A DNA stretch of 64,000 nt from Actinomycetospora endophytica (GTDB lineage Bacteria > Actinomycetota > Actinomycetes > Mycobacteriales > Pseudonocardiaceae): the NCBI RefSeq assembly GCF_021026375.1, contig NZ_JAJNDB010000001.1, positions 806,001-870,000 of the forward strand, given 5' to 3'. The translations under genes were made by a program, and so were the position numbers. Positions within the stretch are counted from its first letter, which is position 1. Every line of letters begins with the position of its first letter. Below the pieces are notes generated by a model that did not search any database, was not told the origin of the DNA, and was given only the letters and a program-made list of their open reading frames with translations. Positions 1 to 9,843 of this stretch are shown here, in pieces.

Positions 1-755
1 TCGATGGGCATGGCGAACGCGGCGATCGAGTCGGCCTCGGCGGGCGAGGGCCCGATCTCGATGCCCTCCGCGTCGACGTTGAGCTCGCGGGCCAGACCGA
101 ACAGCTCGACGAGCGTGCGGCCGGCGGACGCGATGGCGTCGCGCGGGGTGATCGACGGCTTGGTCTCGACGTCGAGGATCAGCTTGTCGAAGTCGGTGCG
201 CTGCTCGACGCGGGTCGCCTCGACCTTGTAGCTGACCTTGAGCACCGGCGAGTAGATCGAGTCGACCGGGATGCGGCCGATCTCGGCGCCGGAGGCCTTG
301 TTCTGGGCGGCGGGGACGTAGCCGCGGCCACGCTCGACGACCAGCTCGACCTCGAGGCGGCCCTGGTCGTTCAGGGTCGCGATGTGCAGGTCCGGGTTGT
401 GCACGGTGACCCCGGCGGGCGGGACGATGTCCCCCGCCGTGACCGTGCCCGGGCCCTGCTTGCGCAGGTACATCGTCGCCGGCTCGTCCTCCTCGGAGCT
501 CACGACGAGCTCCTTGAGGTTCAGGATGATGTCGGTGACGTCCTCCTTCACCCCCGGGACGGTGGTGAACTCGTGGAGGACCCCGTCCACCCGGATCGAG
601 GTGACGGCCGCGCCCGGGATGGACGACAGCAGGGTCCGCCGCAGCGAGTTCCCGAGGGTGTAACCGAAGCCCGGCTCGAGCGGTTCGATGACGAATCGCG
701 ACCGGGTGTCGTCGACCGGCTCCTCGGAGAGGGCCGGGCGCTGGGAGATCAGCAC
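1..755 (-). CDS. rpoA: RNA polymerase alpha subunit (3' part outside window)
   Basis: Alpha subunit of RNA polymerase, whose dimer nucleates assembly of beta and beta-prime. The first 251 codons are present; the stop and the C-terminal DNA- and activator-binding domain lie beyond base 1. The dimerisation domain is recognisable from [20 protein letters not shown] (about residues 29-48). The GTG at 755 is chosen because AAGGA precedes it at normal spacing and the protein then starts MLISQRP, as in other actinobacteria. It is the last visible gene of infA-rpmJ-rpsM-rpsK-rpsD-rpoA, 91 nt downstream of rpsD. Confidence 0.97.
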   Translation of the reverse strand, partial: MLISQRPALSEEPVDDTRSRFVIEPLEPGFGYTLGNSLRRTLLSSIPGAAVTSIRVDGVLHEFTTVPGVKEDVTDIILNLKELVVSSEEDEPATMYLRKQGPGTVTAGDIVPPAGVTVHNPDLHIATLNDQGRLEVELVVERGRGYVPAAQNKASGAEIGRIPVDSIYSPVLKVSYKVEATRVEQRTDFDKLILDVETKPSITPRDAIASAGRTLVELFGLARELNVDAEGIEIGPSPAEADSIAAFAMPI

Positions 756-846
756 TTCTGGTGTTCCTTCCGGTGCTCGGGCATCCGCTATTTGACGCCG
801 AACGGTGGAACCCGCCCCGGCGGGATCGCCGGGGCGGGAGGTCGAG

Positions 847-1452
847 CTACTTGGAGTAGAACTCGACGATCAGCTGCTCCTGCACGGGCGTGTCGATCTG
901 CGCGCGCTCGGGCAGCTGGTGGACGAAGATGCGCAGCGTCTCCGGGACGACCTGCAGCCAACCGGGCACCGGACGGTCCCCGAACGACTCCTTCGCGTCC
1001 ACGAAGGGCAGCATGTTCCGCGACTTGTCGCGGACGTCGATGATGTCGTACTGCGTCACCCGGTAGCTGGGGACGTCCACCTTCTCGCCGTTGACGAGGA
1101 AGTGGCCGTGCCCGACGAGCTGGCGGGCGGCACGCCGCGTGCGGGCGAGCCCGGCGCGGTAGACCACGGAGTCCAGACGCGACTCGAGCAGGCGCAGGAA
1201 CTCGTCGCCGGTCTTGCCCTCGCGACGGTTCGCCTCCTCGTAGTAGCGGCGGACCTGCTTCTCCTGCACGCCGTAGGTGAAGCGGACCTTCTGCTTCTCC
1301 TGCAGCTGGAGCAGGTACTCGGACTCCTTGATGCGGATCCGGCCGTGCTGCCCCGGCGGGTACGGACGGCGCTCGAAGGACTTGTCGCCGCCGACGAGGT
1401 CGACCTTGAGGCGACGCGACTTGCGCGTGATGGGTCCGGTGTAGCGAGCCAT
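847..1452 (-). CDS. rpsD: 30S ribosomal protein S4 (uS4)
   Basis: Primary 16S rRNA-binding protein of the small-subunit body, 201 residues. The S4 RNA-binding fold is visible at about residues 92-155 ([20 protein letters not shown], then [12 protein letters not shown]). The N-terminal part has no cysteine, so this is the zinc-independent (C-) form. The ATG at 1452 follows a GAGAGGAG ribosome binding site and gives the usual MARYTGP start; longer in-frame upstream sequence runs through rpsK and is not part of the protein. The gene lies 20 nt downstream of rpsK. Confidence 0.98.
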   Translation of the reverse strand: MARYTGPITRKSRRLKVDLVGGDKSFERRPYPPGQHGRIRIKESEYLLQLQEKQKVRFTYGVQEKQVRRYYEEANRREGKTGDEFLRLLESRLDSVVYRAGLARTRRAARQLVGHGHFLVNGEKVDVPSYRVTQYDIIDVRDKSRNMLPFVDAKESFGDRPVPGWLQVVPETLRIFVHQLPERAQIDTPVQEQLIVEFYSK

Positions 1453-1472
1453 CTCTCGTTCTCCTCTCGGCC

Positions 1473-1883
1473 CTAGACCCGGCGACGCTTCGGCGGGCGG
1501 CAGCCGTTGTGGGGCTGCGGGGTGACGTCGGAGATCGTCCCGACCTCGAGGCCGGCGGCCTGGAGCGAACGGATGGCCGTCTCGCGGCCCGAGCCCGGGC
1601 CCTTGACGAACACGTCGACCTTCTTCATGCCGTGCTCGGCCGCCTTGCGGGCCGCGTTCTCGGCGGCCATCTGGGCGGCGAACGGCGTCGACTTGCGCGA
1701 GCCCTTGAAGCCGACGTGGCCGGCGGAGGCCCAGCTGATCACCGCGCCCGCGGGGTCGGTGATCGAGACGATCGTGTTGTTGAACGTGCTCTTGATGTGC
1801 GCCTGGCCCTGGGAGATGTTCTTCTTCTCCCGGCGGCGCACCTTCTTCGCTCCGGCCGCGCCGGTGCGTGTCCTGGGTGGCAT
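1473..1883 (-). CDS. rpsK: 30S ribosomal protein S11 (uS11)
   Basis: Small-subunit platform protein near the mRNA exit, 136 residues. Family hallmarks are NNTIVSITD near the N-terminus, the internal [14 protein letters not shown] and the C-terminal [13 protein letters not shown]. The N-terminus is basic, as usual in actinobacteria. It lies 32 nt after rpsM and 20 nt before rpsD in the alpha operon. Confidence 0.98.
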   Translation of the reverse strand: MPPRTRTGAAGAKKVRRREKKNISQGQAHIKSTFNNTIVSITDPAGAVISWASAGHVGFKGSRKSTPFAAQMAAENAARKAAEHGMKKVDVFVKGPGSGRETAIRSLQAAGLEVGTISDVTPQPHNGCRPPKRRRV

Positions 1884-1915
1884 GCAAAAGCTCCTGGTGA
1901 GGTGATCGGGCCCCG

Positions 1916-2296
1916 CTACTTGCGGGCGGCCTTCTTCTTGCCGGCGACGGTCTTCTTCGGGCCCTTGCGCGAGCGGGCGTTGGTCTTCGTCCGCTGGCCG
2001 TGGACCGGAAGGTTCCGGCGGTGACGCAGGCCCTGGTAGCTGCCGATCTCGACCTTGCGCCGGATGTCCGCCTGGATCTCGCGGCGCAGGTCACCCTCGA
2101 CCCGGAGATTGCCCTCGATGAACGCGCGGATGGCCGCGGCGTCGGAGTCGGTCAGATCCTTGCTCCGCAGATCGGGGTCGATCCCGGTCTCGGCGAGGAT
2201 CGTCCGGGACTGGCTGCGGCCGATCCCGAAGATGTAGGTCAGCGCGATCTCCATCCGCTTCTCGCGGGGGAGGTCGACGCCGGAAATGCGTGCCAT
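1916..2296 (-). CDS. rpsM: 30S ribosomal protein S13 (uS13)
   Basis: Head protein of the 30S subunit that contacts P-site tRNA and the 50S bridge, 126 residues. It begins [20 protein letters not shown], has the helix-hairpin-helix-like YIFGIGRSQ, and ends in the lysine-rich tail [13 protein letters not shown]. The ATG at 2296 is chosen over an in-frame 50-codon upstream extension because the extension has no S13 similarity and covers the rpmJ-rpsM spacer. That spacer (185 nt) is unusually long for this operon and contains a short hairpin. Confidence 0.97.
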   Translation of the reverse strand: MARISGVDLPREKRMEIALTYIFGIGRSQSRTILAETGIDPDLRSKDLTDSDAAAIRAFIEGNLRVEGDLRREIQADIRRKVEIGSYQGLRHRRNLPVHGQRTKTNARSRKGPKKTVAGKKKAARK

Positions 2297-2444
2297 GGTG
2301 GCCCGTACTCCTCGTGTCGTCGGGAGGTGTCGGCCCCCGCCCGCCCCGGACGGTCGAGTGACCGTTCGGGCCCCGGCCTCCCGGGCCGAGGGTGGTTCCG
2401 CCGAGTCGATGTCGACGTAGGTACGGGGGTGTTCTTCTGGCGTC

Positions 2445-2464
2445 ACCCGGGCCTGGACCCGGGT
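2445..2464 (-). terminator. Hairpin in the rpmJ-rpsM spacer
   Basis: A 7-bp perfect stem, ACCCGGG / CCCGGGT, with a 6-nt loop sits just downstream of the rpmJ stop (2482). It could be a weak terminator or attenuator separating infA-rpmJ from rpsM-rpoA, or a processing stem. There is no U-tract, so the functional call is tentative. Confidence 0.3.
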
Positions 2465-2481
2465 TCAGGGCTGAGCTGGTG

Positions 2482-2595
2482 TCAGCCCTGGCGCTGCTTG
2501 TGCCGCAGGTTGTCGCAGATGACCATGACCCGCCCGTGACGGCGGACCACCTGGCACTTGGCGCAGATGCGCTTGACGCTCGGCTGGACCTTCAC
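2482..2595 (-). CDS. rpmJ: 50S ribosomal protein L36 (bL36)
   Basis: Very small large-subunit protein, 37 residues, starting with GTG at 2595 ([14 protein letters not shown]). Zinc-ribbon ligands CAKC and a downstream C...H (ICDNLRH) mark it as the zinc-binding form. It lies 31 nt after infA, the conserved infA-rpmJ-rpsM order. Confidence 0.96.
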   Translation of the reverse strand: MKVQPSVKRICAKCQVVRRHGRVMVICDNLRHKQRQG

Positions 2596-2626
2596 GATCT
2601 CGTCCTCGCTGCCTGATCTGCTGGGT

Positions 2627-2848
2627 TCACTTGTAGCGGTAGACGATCCGGCCGCGCGACAGGTCGTACGGCGACAGCTCGACCACGACCTTGTCCTCGG
2701 GGAGGATTCGGATGTAGTGCTGACGCATCTTGCCGCTGATGTGTGCCAGGACCTTGTGCCCGTTCTCGAGCTCGACCCGGAACATCGCGTTGGGCAGGGG
2801 CTCGATGACCCGGCCCTCGACCTCGATGGCGCCGTCCTTCTTCGCCAT
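2627..2848 (-). CDS. infA: Translation initiation factor IF-1
   Basis: OB-fold factor that occupies the ribosomal A site during initiation, 73 residues. It starts [20 protein letters not shown] and contains the family signature [20 protein letters not shown]. The ATG at 2848 follows GGAG. About 246 nt of non-coding DNA lies upstream, so this is probably the first gene of infA-rpmJ(-rpsM-rpsK-rpsD-rpoA). Confidence 0.98.
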   Translation of the reverse strand: MAKKDGAIEVEGRVIEPLPNAMFRVELENGHKVLAHISGKMRQHYIRILPEDKVVVELSPYDLSRGRIVYRYK

Positions 2849-3057
2849 GTCCTCCGCACTTCTCTCCGGATCGCCGGGCTCCCGCACCCGACCAGGGAGG
2901 CCGGGGACGCTCGCCGGGCGACCACGTCGTCCCGCTGCACCACCGACATGCGGGTGCATGCCGGATCGGGTCCGCGAGGACACACCGGAGCACACGGACC
3001 CACCTGAGGGTGTGGTGACGCGTGCGGACACCGGCACGACACGCGCACCAGCCTTCG

Positions 3058-3063
3058 AGTGTA
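3058..3063 (-). promoter_or_regulatory. Candidate -10 hexamer for infA
   Basis: On the minus strand the hexamer TACACT fits the actinobacterial TANNNT -10 consensus in the 2849-3094 spacer, about 210 nt upstream of infA. No convincing -35 is seen at 17-18 nt. The rest of the spacer shows no gene. Confidence 0.25.
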
Positions 3064-3081
3064 CGCGGGGCGTGCCCACCC

Positions 3082-3099
3082 CCTGACCACCGGGTCAGG
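3082..3099 (-). terminator. Hairpin overlapping the DUF1707 stop
   Basis: CCTGACC-ACCG-GGTCAGG forms a 7-bp stem that includes the stop codon (3095-3097) of the DUF1707 gene. It is a plausible short terminator between that gene and infA, without a U-tract. Confidence 0.35.
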
Positions 3100-3568
3100 A
3101 CGACGGGCGGCCTCCTGTGCAGGGCGTTCGTCCTGCCCGGCCGGCCGCACCGAGCAGCAGCGCGAGCCCCCACGGACCGGCCACCCAGATCCACCACGGG
3201 TACACCGCCGCACCCGAACCGAGGGTCACCGCGAGCCAGATCAGCACGTTCACCGCGCTGATGAACGCCCACGCCGCCACCGCGCCGCGGAGGCCGCCCG
3301 AACCGGGTCCGAGTGGCACCGGCGGGGCCGGAAAGCCGTGCGGAACCGCCCGAGGACGGGGCGCCGCCCGCGCCGGCTCCGGCGCCGCCGACGGCAGGTC
3401 CGTCAGCAGCGGCGCGAGGTCGTCACGCACCACCGCGCCGTGCGCCGCGCGGACCCGCTCGTCGTACTCGGCGAGCGTCAGCCGCCCCTCGCCATGGGCC
3501 TGCGTCAACCGATCCGCCGCCTGCGCGCGGTCCGCGTCGGACACCCGCATCGCACCCTGCTCGGCCAT
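3095..3568 (-). CDS. DUF1707 / SHOCT-like membrane protein
   Basis: Small membrane protein of unknown function, 157 residues. The N-terminal ~55 residues match the DUF1707 pattern common in actinobacteria ([20 protein letters not shown], then [12 protein letters not shown]). A proline/alanine-rich linker and two hydrophobic segments (about residues 98-117 and 124-143) follow. The ATG at 3568 is preferred because AGGGGTGA lies at good spacing; a GTG three codons upstream is possible. It stands alone between map and infA with hairpins on both sides, so it is probably its own unit. Confidence 0.75.
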   Translation of the reverse strand: MAEQGAMRVSDADRAQAADRLTQAHGEGRLTLAEYDERVRAAHGAVVRDDLAPLLTDLPSAAPEPARAAPRPRAVPHGFPAPPVPLGPGSGGLRGAVAAWAFISAVNVLIWLAVTLGSGAAVYPWWIWVAGPWGLALLLGAAGRAGRTPCTGGRPSS

Positions 3569-3580
3569 CACGATCACCCC

Positions 3581-3600
3581 TGGTCCCGGTCTCGGGACCA
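3581..3600 (-). terminator. Perfect 8-bp hairpin between map and the DUF1707 gene
   Basis: TGGTCCCG-GTCT-CGGGACCA is a perfect inverted repeat 13 nt upstream of the DUF1707 start and 21 nt past the map stop. With the hairpin at 3605-3634 it could end the secY-adk-map transcript. An operator role for the DUF1707 gene cannot be excluded. Confidence 0.4.
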
Positions 3601-3604
3601 GAGT

Positions 3605-3634
3605 AGCGGATAGCGGACAGCTCAGCTATCCGCT
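3605..3634 (-). terminator. 9-bp hairpin spanning the map stop codon
   Basis: AGCGGATAG (3605-3613) pairs perfectly with CTATCCGCT (3626-3634); the map stop (3622-3624) lies in the 12-nt loop. Two stems in tandem here suggest the end of the secY-adk-map unit. Confidence 0.4.
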
Positions 3635-4524
3635 TTCTCCTCGGGCGCGGTCAGGACCCAGGGGCCCGCCTCGGTCACGGCGACGGTGTGCTCCCAGTGC
3701 GCCGCCCGCGCCCCGTCGGCCGTGACGACGGTCCACTCGTCGTCGAGCTCCTCGGTCTCCGCGTCGCCCGCCGTCAGCATCGGCTCGACCGCCAGGACCA
3801 TGCCCTCGCGCAGCCGCAGACCCGTCCCCGGCCGCCCGAGGTTCGGCAGGAACGGCTCCATGTGCATCTCGGTGCCGATGCCGTGCCCGCCGTAGTCCTC
3901 GACGATCCCGAATCCCTCGCCCGCGGGGCTCCGGTGGCGCCGGGCCTCCGACTCCACCGCGGCCGAGATGTCGCCCAGCCGGTTGCCGGGCCGGACCTCG
4001 GCGATCCCGGCCCACATCGCGGCGCGGCAGGCCGCCGAGAGCTCGGCGTCGCCGGGGTGCGGGGCCCCGACCGAGACCGTGACCGCCGCGTCCCCGTGCC
4101 AGCCGTCGAGGATCGCGCCGCAGTCCACCGAGAGCAGGTCGCCCTCGACGAGGACGGTGTCCGGGCTCGGGATCCCGTGGACCACCTGGGAGTTGACCGA
4201 GGCGCAGATGCTCCCGGGGAAGCCGTGGTAACCGAGGAACGACGGCACCGCGCCGGCCTCGCGGATGGTGGACTCGGCCAGGGCGTCGAGATCGGCGGTG
4301 CTCGCACCGACCACCGCGGCCGCGCCCACCCGCTCGAGGGTGGCCGCCACGACGAGGCCGGCCGCGCGCATCGCCTCGATCTCGGCCCGGGACTTGACCT
4401 GGATGTCGGTCCCGATCCGCCCGCCGGACAGGCGCCCGGCGACGCGGCCGAGGTTCACCCCGACGTCGGCCAGGCTCGCCCCGCCGACGGCGCCGGCCTC
4501 CCGGACGACCCGGCCCAGCCCCAC
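3622..4524 (-). CDS. map: Type I methionine aminopeptidase
   Basis: Cytosolic metalloprotease that removes the initiator methionine, 300 residues. All key residues are present at family spacing: substrate His116, metal ligands Asp134, Asp145, His214, Glu247 and Glu278, plus His221. The N-terminus is about 38 residues longer than typical short forms; the enzyme core begins near IQVKSRAEIEAMRAAG. The GTG at 4524 is 6 nt after the adk stop but has a weak ribosome binding site. An internal GTG near 4460 is an alternative start. Conserved secY-adk-map order. Confidence 0.93.
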   Translation of the reverse strand: MGLGRVVREAGAVGGASLADVGVNLGRVAGRLSGGRIGTDIQVKSRAEIEAMRAAGLVVAATLERVGAAAVVGASTADLDALAESTIREAGAVPSFLGYHGFPGSICASVNSQVVHGIPSPDTVLVEGDLLSVDCGAILDGWHGDAAVTVSVGAPHPGDAELSAACRAAMWAGIAEVRPGNRLGDISAAVESEARRHRSPAGEGFGIVEDYGGHGIGTEMHMEPFLPNLGRPGTGLRLREGMVLAVEPMLTAGDAETEELDDEWTVVTADGARAAHWEHTVAVTEAGPWVLTAPEEKADS

Positions 4525-4530
4525 CGCCGC

Positions 4531-5088
4531 TCAGTCCTCCGGCTCGTCGGCCAGCGCGTCCATCGCCCGGTCGGTGACCTCGTCCATCGAGCCCATGGCG
4601 TCGACGGTGACGAGGATGTCGCGGTAGTACTCGATCAGCGGCGCGGTCTCCCGGCGGTAGACCTCCTGCCGGTTGCGGATGACGTCCTCGGTGTCGTCCG
4701 AGCGCCCGCGGCCCATCAGACGCGAGATGAGCTCCTCGTCGTCGACCTCGAAGAGCAGCACCGCGTCGAGGCGCTGGTCGAGGTCGGCGAGCACCTTGCC
4801 GAGCTCGTCGGCCTGCGAGGTGTTGCGGGGGAACCCGTCGAGCAGGAAGGCCTCGGCCGCGTCCGGCTTCCCCAGCCGGTCCCTGACCATCGCCACGGTG
4901 ACCTCGTCCGGCACCAGGTCGCCCGCGTCGACGTAGCGCTGGGCCTCCTTGCCGAGCTCGGTCCCGTTCTTCATGTTGTCGCGGAACAGATCGCCGGTGG
5001 AGATGTGCGGCGCGTCGAGCCGTTCCGACAACCGCGCCGCCTGCGTGCCCTTGCCGGCTCCGGGCGGCCCCACCAGAACGATCCTCAT
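4531..5088 (-). CDS. adk: Adenylate kinase
   Basis: Catalyses ATP + AMP = 2 ADP, 185 residues. P-loop [10 protein letters not shown] at residues 7-16, AMP-binding STGDLFRDN, and LLDGFPRN. The LID region is the short form ([10 protein letters not shown]) with no zinc-binding cysteines, as usual in actinobacteria. The ATG at 5088 is preceded by AGGAGTGGAC; the in-frame upstream 15 codons are rejected. It sits 100 nt after secY and 6 nt before map. Confidence 0.97.
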   Translation of the reverse strand: MRIVLVGPPGAGKGTQAARLSERLDAPHISTGDLFRDNMKNGTELGKEAQRYVDAGDLVPDEVTVAMVRDRLGKPDAAEAFLLDGFPRNTSQADELGKVLADLDQRLDAVLLFEVDDEELISRLMGRGRSDDTEDVIRNRQEVYRRETAPLIEYYRDILVTVDAMGSMDEVTDRAMDALADEPED

Positions 5089-5188
5089 GTCCACTCCTCT
5101 CCTGCGCGCCCCTGAACGGTCACGCGTGTCCATCCTGCCCCGGCGGGGCCGTCCACGGCCCCGGCGACCCGGGCAGGGAACGCGCCCG

Positions 5189-6520
<1,332 letters not shown>

Positions 6521-6665
6521 TCGGACCTCCAGCTGGTCGTCGATGGGGCTCCGCCGCTCGACCGGTCACCGGCCGGCTCCCCCGACGGGGTCCGGGTCCG
6601 GACCGGGGCGGTACCGATCCCGCGACTGAATGAGCACGTCCCGGGATCGGGCGGGGCCTCGGGCG

Positions 6666-6671
6666 AGAATA
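6666..6671 (-). promoter_or_regulatory. Candidate -10 hexamer for secY-adk-map
   Basis: TATTCT on the minus strand, a good TANNNT match in the otherwise GC-rich 6521-6716 spacer, about 145 nt upstream of the secY start and just downstream of the rplO terminator. The -35 position is poor, so the call rests on the hexamer and its context. Confidence 0.35.
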
Positions 6672-6716
6672 ACAGCAGGCGGATGGGCCCTTGACCGGCC
6701 CGGCCCCCGACGCGAA

Positions 6717-6750
6717 CGGGCCCGGGGTGCCGATCGGCACCCCGGGCCCG
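6717..6750 (-). terminator. 34-nt perfect palindrome terminating the spc operon after rplO
   Basis: CGGGCCCGGGGTGCCGA followed by its exact reverse complement, 18 nt past the rplO stop (6769). This very stable stem should end or strongly reduce transcription before secY. There is no U-tract, which is normal for high-GC actinobacteria. Confidence 0.65.
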
Positions 6751-6768
6751 GAAGCTGCGTGCGGAGGG

Positions 6769-7230
6769 TCAGACGACCGTGGTCGTCCCGCCCGCGGCGG
6801 TGATCTTCTCGGTGGCCGAGCCGGAGAACGCGTGTGCGCTCACCTGCAGGGTCACCGACCCGAGGTCGCCCTCGCCGAGCACCTTCACGGGCTGCCCGGC
6901 ACGGACGGCGCCGGCGGTCACGAGCTCGGCCGGGCCGACCTCGCCGCCGTTCGGGAACAGCCGGGCGAGGTCGCCGACGTTGACGACCTGCGCGACGACC
7001 TTGTTGCGGTTGCGGAAGCCCTTGAGCTTCGGCAGGCGCATCTGCAGCGGCATCTGCCCACCCTCGAACGTCGCGGGGACGTTCTTCCGGGCGCCGGTGC
7101 CCTTCGTGCCGCGGCCCGCGGTCTTGCCCTTCGAGGCCTCACCGCGACCCACGCGGGTCTTCTCCGTCTTGCTGCCCGGCGCCGGACGCAGGTGGTGCAG
7201 CTTGATCGGGGACTCAGTGTTCTCCGGCAT
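6769..7230 (-). CDS. rplO: 50S ribosomal protein L15 (uL15)
   Basis: Late-assembly large-subunit protein, 153 residues. N-terminal [20 protein letters not shown] and the glycine-rich [14 protein letters not shown] are typical; [18 protein letters not shown] is the L15 signature. It begins 3 nt after the rpmD stop. Last gene of the spc cluster here, followed by a strong hairpin. Confidence 0.98.
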   Translation of the reverse strand: MPENTESPIKLHHLRPAPGSKTEKTRVGRGEASKGKTAGRGTKGTGARKNVPATFEGGQMPLQMRLPKLKGFRNRNKVVAQVVNVGDLARLFPNGGEVGPAELVTAGAVRAGQPVKVLGEGDLGSVTLQVSAHAFSGSATEKITAAGGTTTVV

Positions 7231-7233
7231 ACC

Positions 7234-7413
7234 TCAGACCTCCTCGACCGTGACGAGGTGCCGCACGGTGTGGATCAGGCCGCGGTTCTGCGGGGTGTCC
7301 GGACGCGTCACCGACGCGCCGATCCGACGCAGGCCGAGCGTCCGCAGGGACTCGCGCTGGTTGCGCTTGCCCCCGATGTCGGAGCGGGTCTGCGTGACCT
7401 TGAGGTCGGCCAT
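7234..7413 (-). CDS. rpmD: 50S ribosomal protein L30 (uL30)
   Basis: Small large-subunit protein, 59 residues, [20 protein letters not shown] through [16 protein letters not shown]. It lies between rpsE (3 nt gap) and rplO (3 nt gap), the conserved rpsE-rpmD-rplO order. Confidence 0.95.
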   Translation of the reverse strand: MADLKVTQTRSDIGGKRNQRESLRTLGLRRIGASVTRPDTPQNRGLIHTVRHLVTVEEV

Positions 7414-7416
7414 GGC

Positions 7417-8019
7417 TCAGACCCCCTGACCGGCGCGCTGACGCAGCATCCGCGCCGGCGCGACCTCGTCCAGCGGCAGGCCCCGGCGGGCCGCGACGGC
7501 CTCGGGGACCTGCAGCGCCTTCAGGGCGGCCACCGTGGCGTGCACGATGTTGATGGCGTTCTGGCTGCCCAGGGACTTGGACAGGATGTCCGCGATCCCC
7601 GCGCACTCCAGGACCGCGCGCACCGGGCCGCCGGCGATGACACCGGTACCGGGGCTCGCGGGGCGCAGGAGCACGACGCCCGCGGCGTCCTCGCCCTGCA
7701 CGGGGTGCGTGATGGTGCCGCCGACGCGGGGGACGCGGAAGAAGTTCTTCTTCGCCTCCTCGACGCCCTTCGCGATCGCGGCGGGCACCTCCTTGGCCTT
7801 GCCGTAGCCCACGCCGACCTCGCCGTCGCCGTTGCCGACGACCACGAGCGCGGTGAAGCTGAAGCGACGGCCGCCCTTGACGACCTTGGCCACGCGGTTG
7901 ATGGCGACGACGCGCTCGAGGTGCGGCGTCCTGTCCTGGGCGCCGCCGCGGCCGCCGCCCTGACGGTCGCGGTCGCGTCCGCCCTGGCCGCCGCCCTCGC
8001 GGCGCTGAGTGCCCGGCAT
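7417..8019 (-). CDS. rpsE: 30S ribosomal protein S5 (uS5)
   Basis: Decoding-fidelity protein at the mRNA entry side, 200 residues. A glycine/arginine-rich N-terminal tail (about 30 residues) precedes the double-stranded RNA-binding domain ([20 protein letters not shown]) and the C-terminal S5 domain ([20 protein letters not shown]). Forty nt after rplR and 3 nt before rpmD. Confidence 0.98.
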   Translation of the reverse strand: MPGTQRREGGGQGGRDRDRQGGGRGGAQDRTPHLERVVAINRVAKVVKGGRRFSFTALVVVGNGDGEVGVGYGKAKEVPAAIAKGVEEAKKNFFRVPRVGGTITHPVQGEDAAGVVLLRPASPGTGVIAGGPVRAVLECAGIADILSKSLGSQNAINIVHATVAALKALQVPEAVAARRGLPLDEVAPARMLRQRAGQGV

Positions 8020-8059
8020 CAGGCGTCCTTCCCTTGCGTGTTCTCGATCGAGAGGGCCA

Positions 8060-8461
8060 TCAGAACGTCAGGCCCCCCTCGCGGGCCGCATCGGCGAGCT
8101 GCGCGATACGGCCGTGGTAGCGGCGACCACCGCGGTCGAACACGACCGCCTCGATGCCCGCCTCCTTGGAGCGGCTGGCGACGAGCTCGCCGACCTTCGC
8201 GGCCTGCGCCTTCTTGTCGCCCTCCAGCCCGCGGATGTCGGCCTCCATGCTCGAGGCGTGCGCGAGCGTGTGGCCCGCGAGGTCGTCGATGACCTGCGCG
8301 GTGATGTGCCGCGAGGAGCGGGTGACGACCAGGCGCGGACGGACCGGCGTGCCCTCGACCTTCTTGCGCAGGCGCGCGTGCCGACGCACGCGGCCCGAGC
8401 GCCGGGTCTCGGACACGTTCTTGCCGATCTGGGTCGGCTTCTTCTCTGTGGTCGCAGCCAT
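8060..8461 (-). CDS. rplR: 50S ribosomal protein L18 (uL18)
   Basis: 5S rRNA-binding protein of the central protuberance, 133 residues. Signatures [20 protein letters not shown] and the C-terminal [20 protein letters not shown]. The ATG at 8461 shares one base with the rplF TGA stop (TGATG), implying translational coupling; a GTG one codon earlier is less likely. Confidence 0.97.
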   Translation of the reverse strand: MAATTEKKPTQIGKNVSETRRSGRVRRHARLRKKVEGTPVRPRLVVTRSSRHITAQVIDDLAGHTLAHASSMEADIRGLEGDKKAQAAKVGELVASRSKEAGIEAVVFDRGGRRYHGRIAQLADAAREGGLTF

Positions 8462-8997
8462 CACTTACCCGTCTTCCCGACCTTGCGGCGGATCTGCTCG
8501 CCGGCGTAGCGCACGCCCTTGCCCTTGTAGGGGTCGGGCCGGCGCAGGCGCCGGATGTTCGCGGCGATCTGACCGACGACCTGCTTGTCGATGCCCTGCA
8601 CCGAGAAGCGGGTGGGGCTCTCGACCGCGAAGGTGATGCCCTCGGGCGCCTCGATGCGCACGGGGTGGCTGTAGCCGAGCGCGAACTCGAGGGCGTTGCC
8701 CTTGAGCTGCACGCGGTAGCCGACGCCGTGGATCTCGAGCTTGCGCTCGAAGCCCTGGGTCACCCCGAGCACGAGGTTGTTGAGCAGCGAGCGCGACAGC
8801 CCGTGCAGCGAGCGGTTCTCCCGCTCGTCGTCGGGGCGCGAGACCGAGAGGACGCCGTCCTCCAGGTCGACCCCGATGGGACGGTCGACGGTGTGGCTCA
8901 GGGTGCCCTTGGGCCCCTTCACCGTGACGTTCTGGCCCTCGATCGCGACGTCCACGCCGGACGGCACGGAGATCGGGGCCCTTCCGATGCGTGACAT
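8461..8997 (-). CDS. rplF: 50S ribosomal protein L6 (uL6)
   Basis: Large-subunit protein near the sarcin-ricin loop, 178 residues, made of two similar L6 folds. It starts [20 protein letters not shown] and ends with the L6 signature region [16 protein letters not shown]. Eighteen nt after rpsH and overlapping rplR by one base. Confidence 0.98.
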   Translation of the reverse strand: MSRIGRAPISVPSGVDVAIEGQNVTVKGPKGTLSHTVDRPIGVDLEDGVLSVSRPDDERENRSLHGLSRSLLNNLVLGVTQGFERKLEIHGVGYRVQLKGNALEFALGYSHPVRIEAPEGITFAVESPTRFSVQGIDKQVVGQIAANIRRLRRPDPYKGKGVRYAGEQIRRKVGKTGK

Positions 8998-9015
8998 GGT
9001 TCGGTTCCCCTTCCG

Positions 9016-9414
9016 CTACCAGACGAAGGCGAGGACTTCCCCGCCCATCCGTCGCTGGTGGGCCTGGCGATCGGTCAGCAGCCCCGAGGACGTCGAGATG
9101 ATCGCGACGCCGAGGCCGCCGAGCACGCGCGGCAGCTCGGTCGACTTCGCGTAGATGCGCAGACCGGGCTTCGAGATGCGCTTGAGGCCGGCGATGCTGC
9201 GCTCGCGGTTCGGCCCGTACTTCAGGTCGATGACCAGCGACTTGCCGACGGCCGCCGGCTCGTCGCGGTATCCCGCGATGTAGCCCTGCTCGAGCAGGAC
9301 CTGGGCCACGTGGGCCTTCAGCTTGCTGTGCGGCATCTTCACGTCCTCGTGGAACGCCGAGTTGGCGTTCCGGATGCGCGTGAGCATGTCCGCGATCGGG
9401 TCGGTCATCGTCAT
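9016..9414 (-). CDS. rpsH: 30S ribosomal protein S8 (uS8)
   Basis: 16S rRNA-binding assembly protein, 132 residues. N-terminus [20 protein letters not shown] and C-terminal signature [14 protein letters not shown] are diagnostic. The ATG at 9414 overlaps the stop of a small reading frame upstream as ATGA; the usual rpsZ-rpsH junction is therefore interrupted by that frame. An in-frame ATG two codons later is possible. Confidence 0.97.
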   Translation of the reverse strand: MTMTDPIADMLTRIRNANSAFHEDVKMPHSKLKAHVAQVLLEQGYIAGYRDEPAAVGKSLVIDLKYGPNRERSIAGLKRISKPGLRIYAKSTELPRVLGGLGVAIISTSSGLLTDRQAHQRRMGGEVLAFVW

Positions 9415-9659
9415 CGCGACCAGGTCACCTTCCTCGCCGTGGTACCCCGGGTCGTCCGGCGGGCGGACGACTCCGTGGCGGGCCTGCGGCGGCCGGGGCG
9501 GGTCTGAGAGTTGCTTCGGAGGGTGGTCGCCGTGCCGTCGAGCAGGTGCTCACGGTGGGCGACACGCTGGATGAGGGTCAGCAGCTGCGGGTCGATCGCC
9601 CGACCCGGCAGCTCGTCGGAGTCGGTCGGCCCGACGACGCCGTCGTCCACGCGGCTCAC
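9411..9659 (-). CDS. Candidate small protein encoded between rpsZ and rpsH
   Basis: Hypothetical 82-residue protein; no family recognised. It opens with a GTG (9657-9659) that overlaps the rpsZ stop as GTGA and closes with a TGA that overlaps the rpsH start as ATGA, so both junctions look translationally coupled. Codons 1-47 have about 94% GC at position 3 but about 45% at position 2, the expected coding signature. Codons 48-82 lose the position-2 dip and become Arg/Thr-rich, so the tail may be disordered or decayed. Other junctions between neighbouring genes from rpsJ to rplO are 0-58 nt, so a 241-nt non-coding gap would be exceptional. The central [20 protein letters not shown] could form a helix. 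Confidence 0.5.
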   Translation of the reverse strand: MSRVDDGVVGPTDSDELPGRAIDPQLLTLIQRVAHREHLLDGTATTLRSNSQTRPGRRRPATESSARRTTRGTTARKVTWSR

Positions 9660-9841
9660 CACGAGGACTTGCTGACGCCCGGGAGCTCGCCCCGGTGCGC
9701 CATCTCGCGCAGGCAGACGCGGCAGAGCCCGAACTTCCGCAGGACCGCGCGCGCACGCCCGCAGCGGTTGCAGCGGGTGTACCCGCGGACCTTGAACTTC
9801 GGGGTCGCGGCGGCCTTGTTGACCAGTGCCTTCTTCGCCAT
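9656..9841 (-). CDS. rpsZ: 30S ribosomal protein S14 type Z (uS14, zinc form)
   Basis: Small-subunit head protein, 61 residues, starting [20 protein letters not shown]. Zinc ligands CNRC and CRVC (about residues 24-43) identify the short zinc-binding S14. It begins 2 nt after rplE. Its stop overlaps the GTG of the small frame at 9411-9659. Confidence 0.97.
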   Translation of the reverse strand: MAKKALVNKAAATPKFKVRGYTRCNRCGRARAVLRKFGLCRVCLREMAHRGELPGVSKSSW

Positions 9842-9843
9842 GC

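Noticed and set aside
2297-2446. 50-codon in-frame extension of rpsM
   Set aside because: It lacks S13 similarity and covers the rpmJ-rpsM spacer; the internal ATG gives a standard 126-residue S13.
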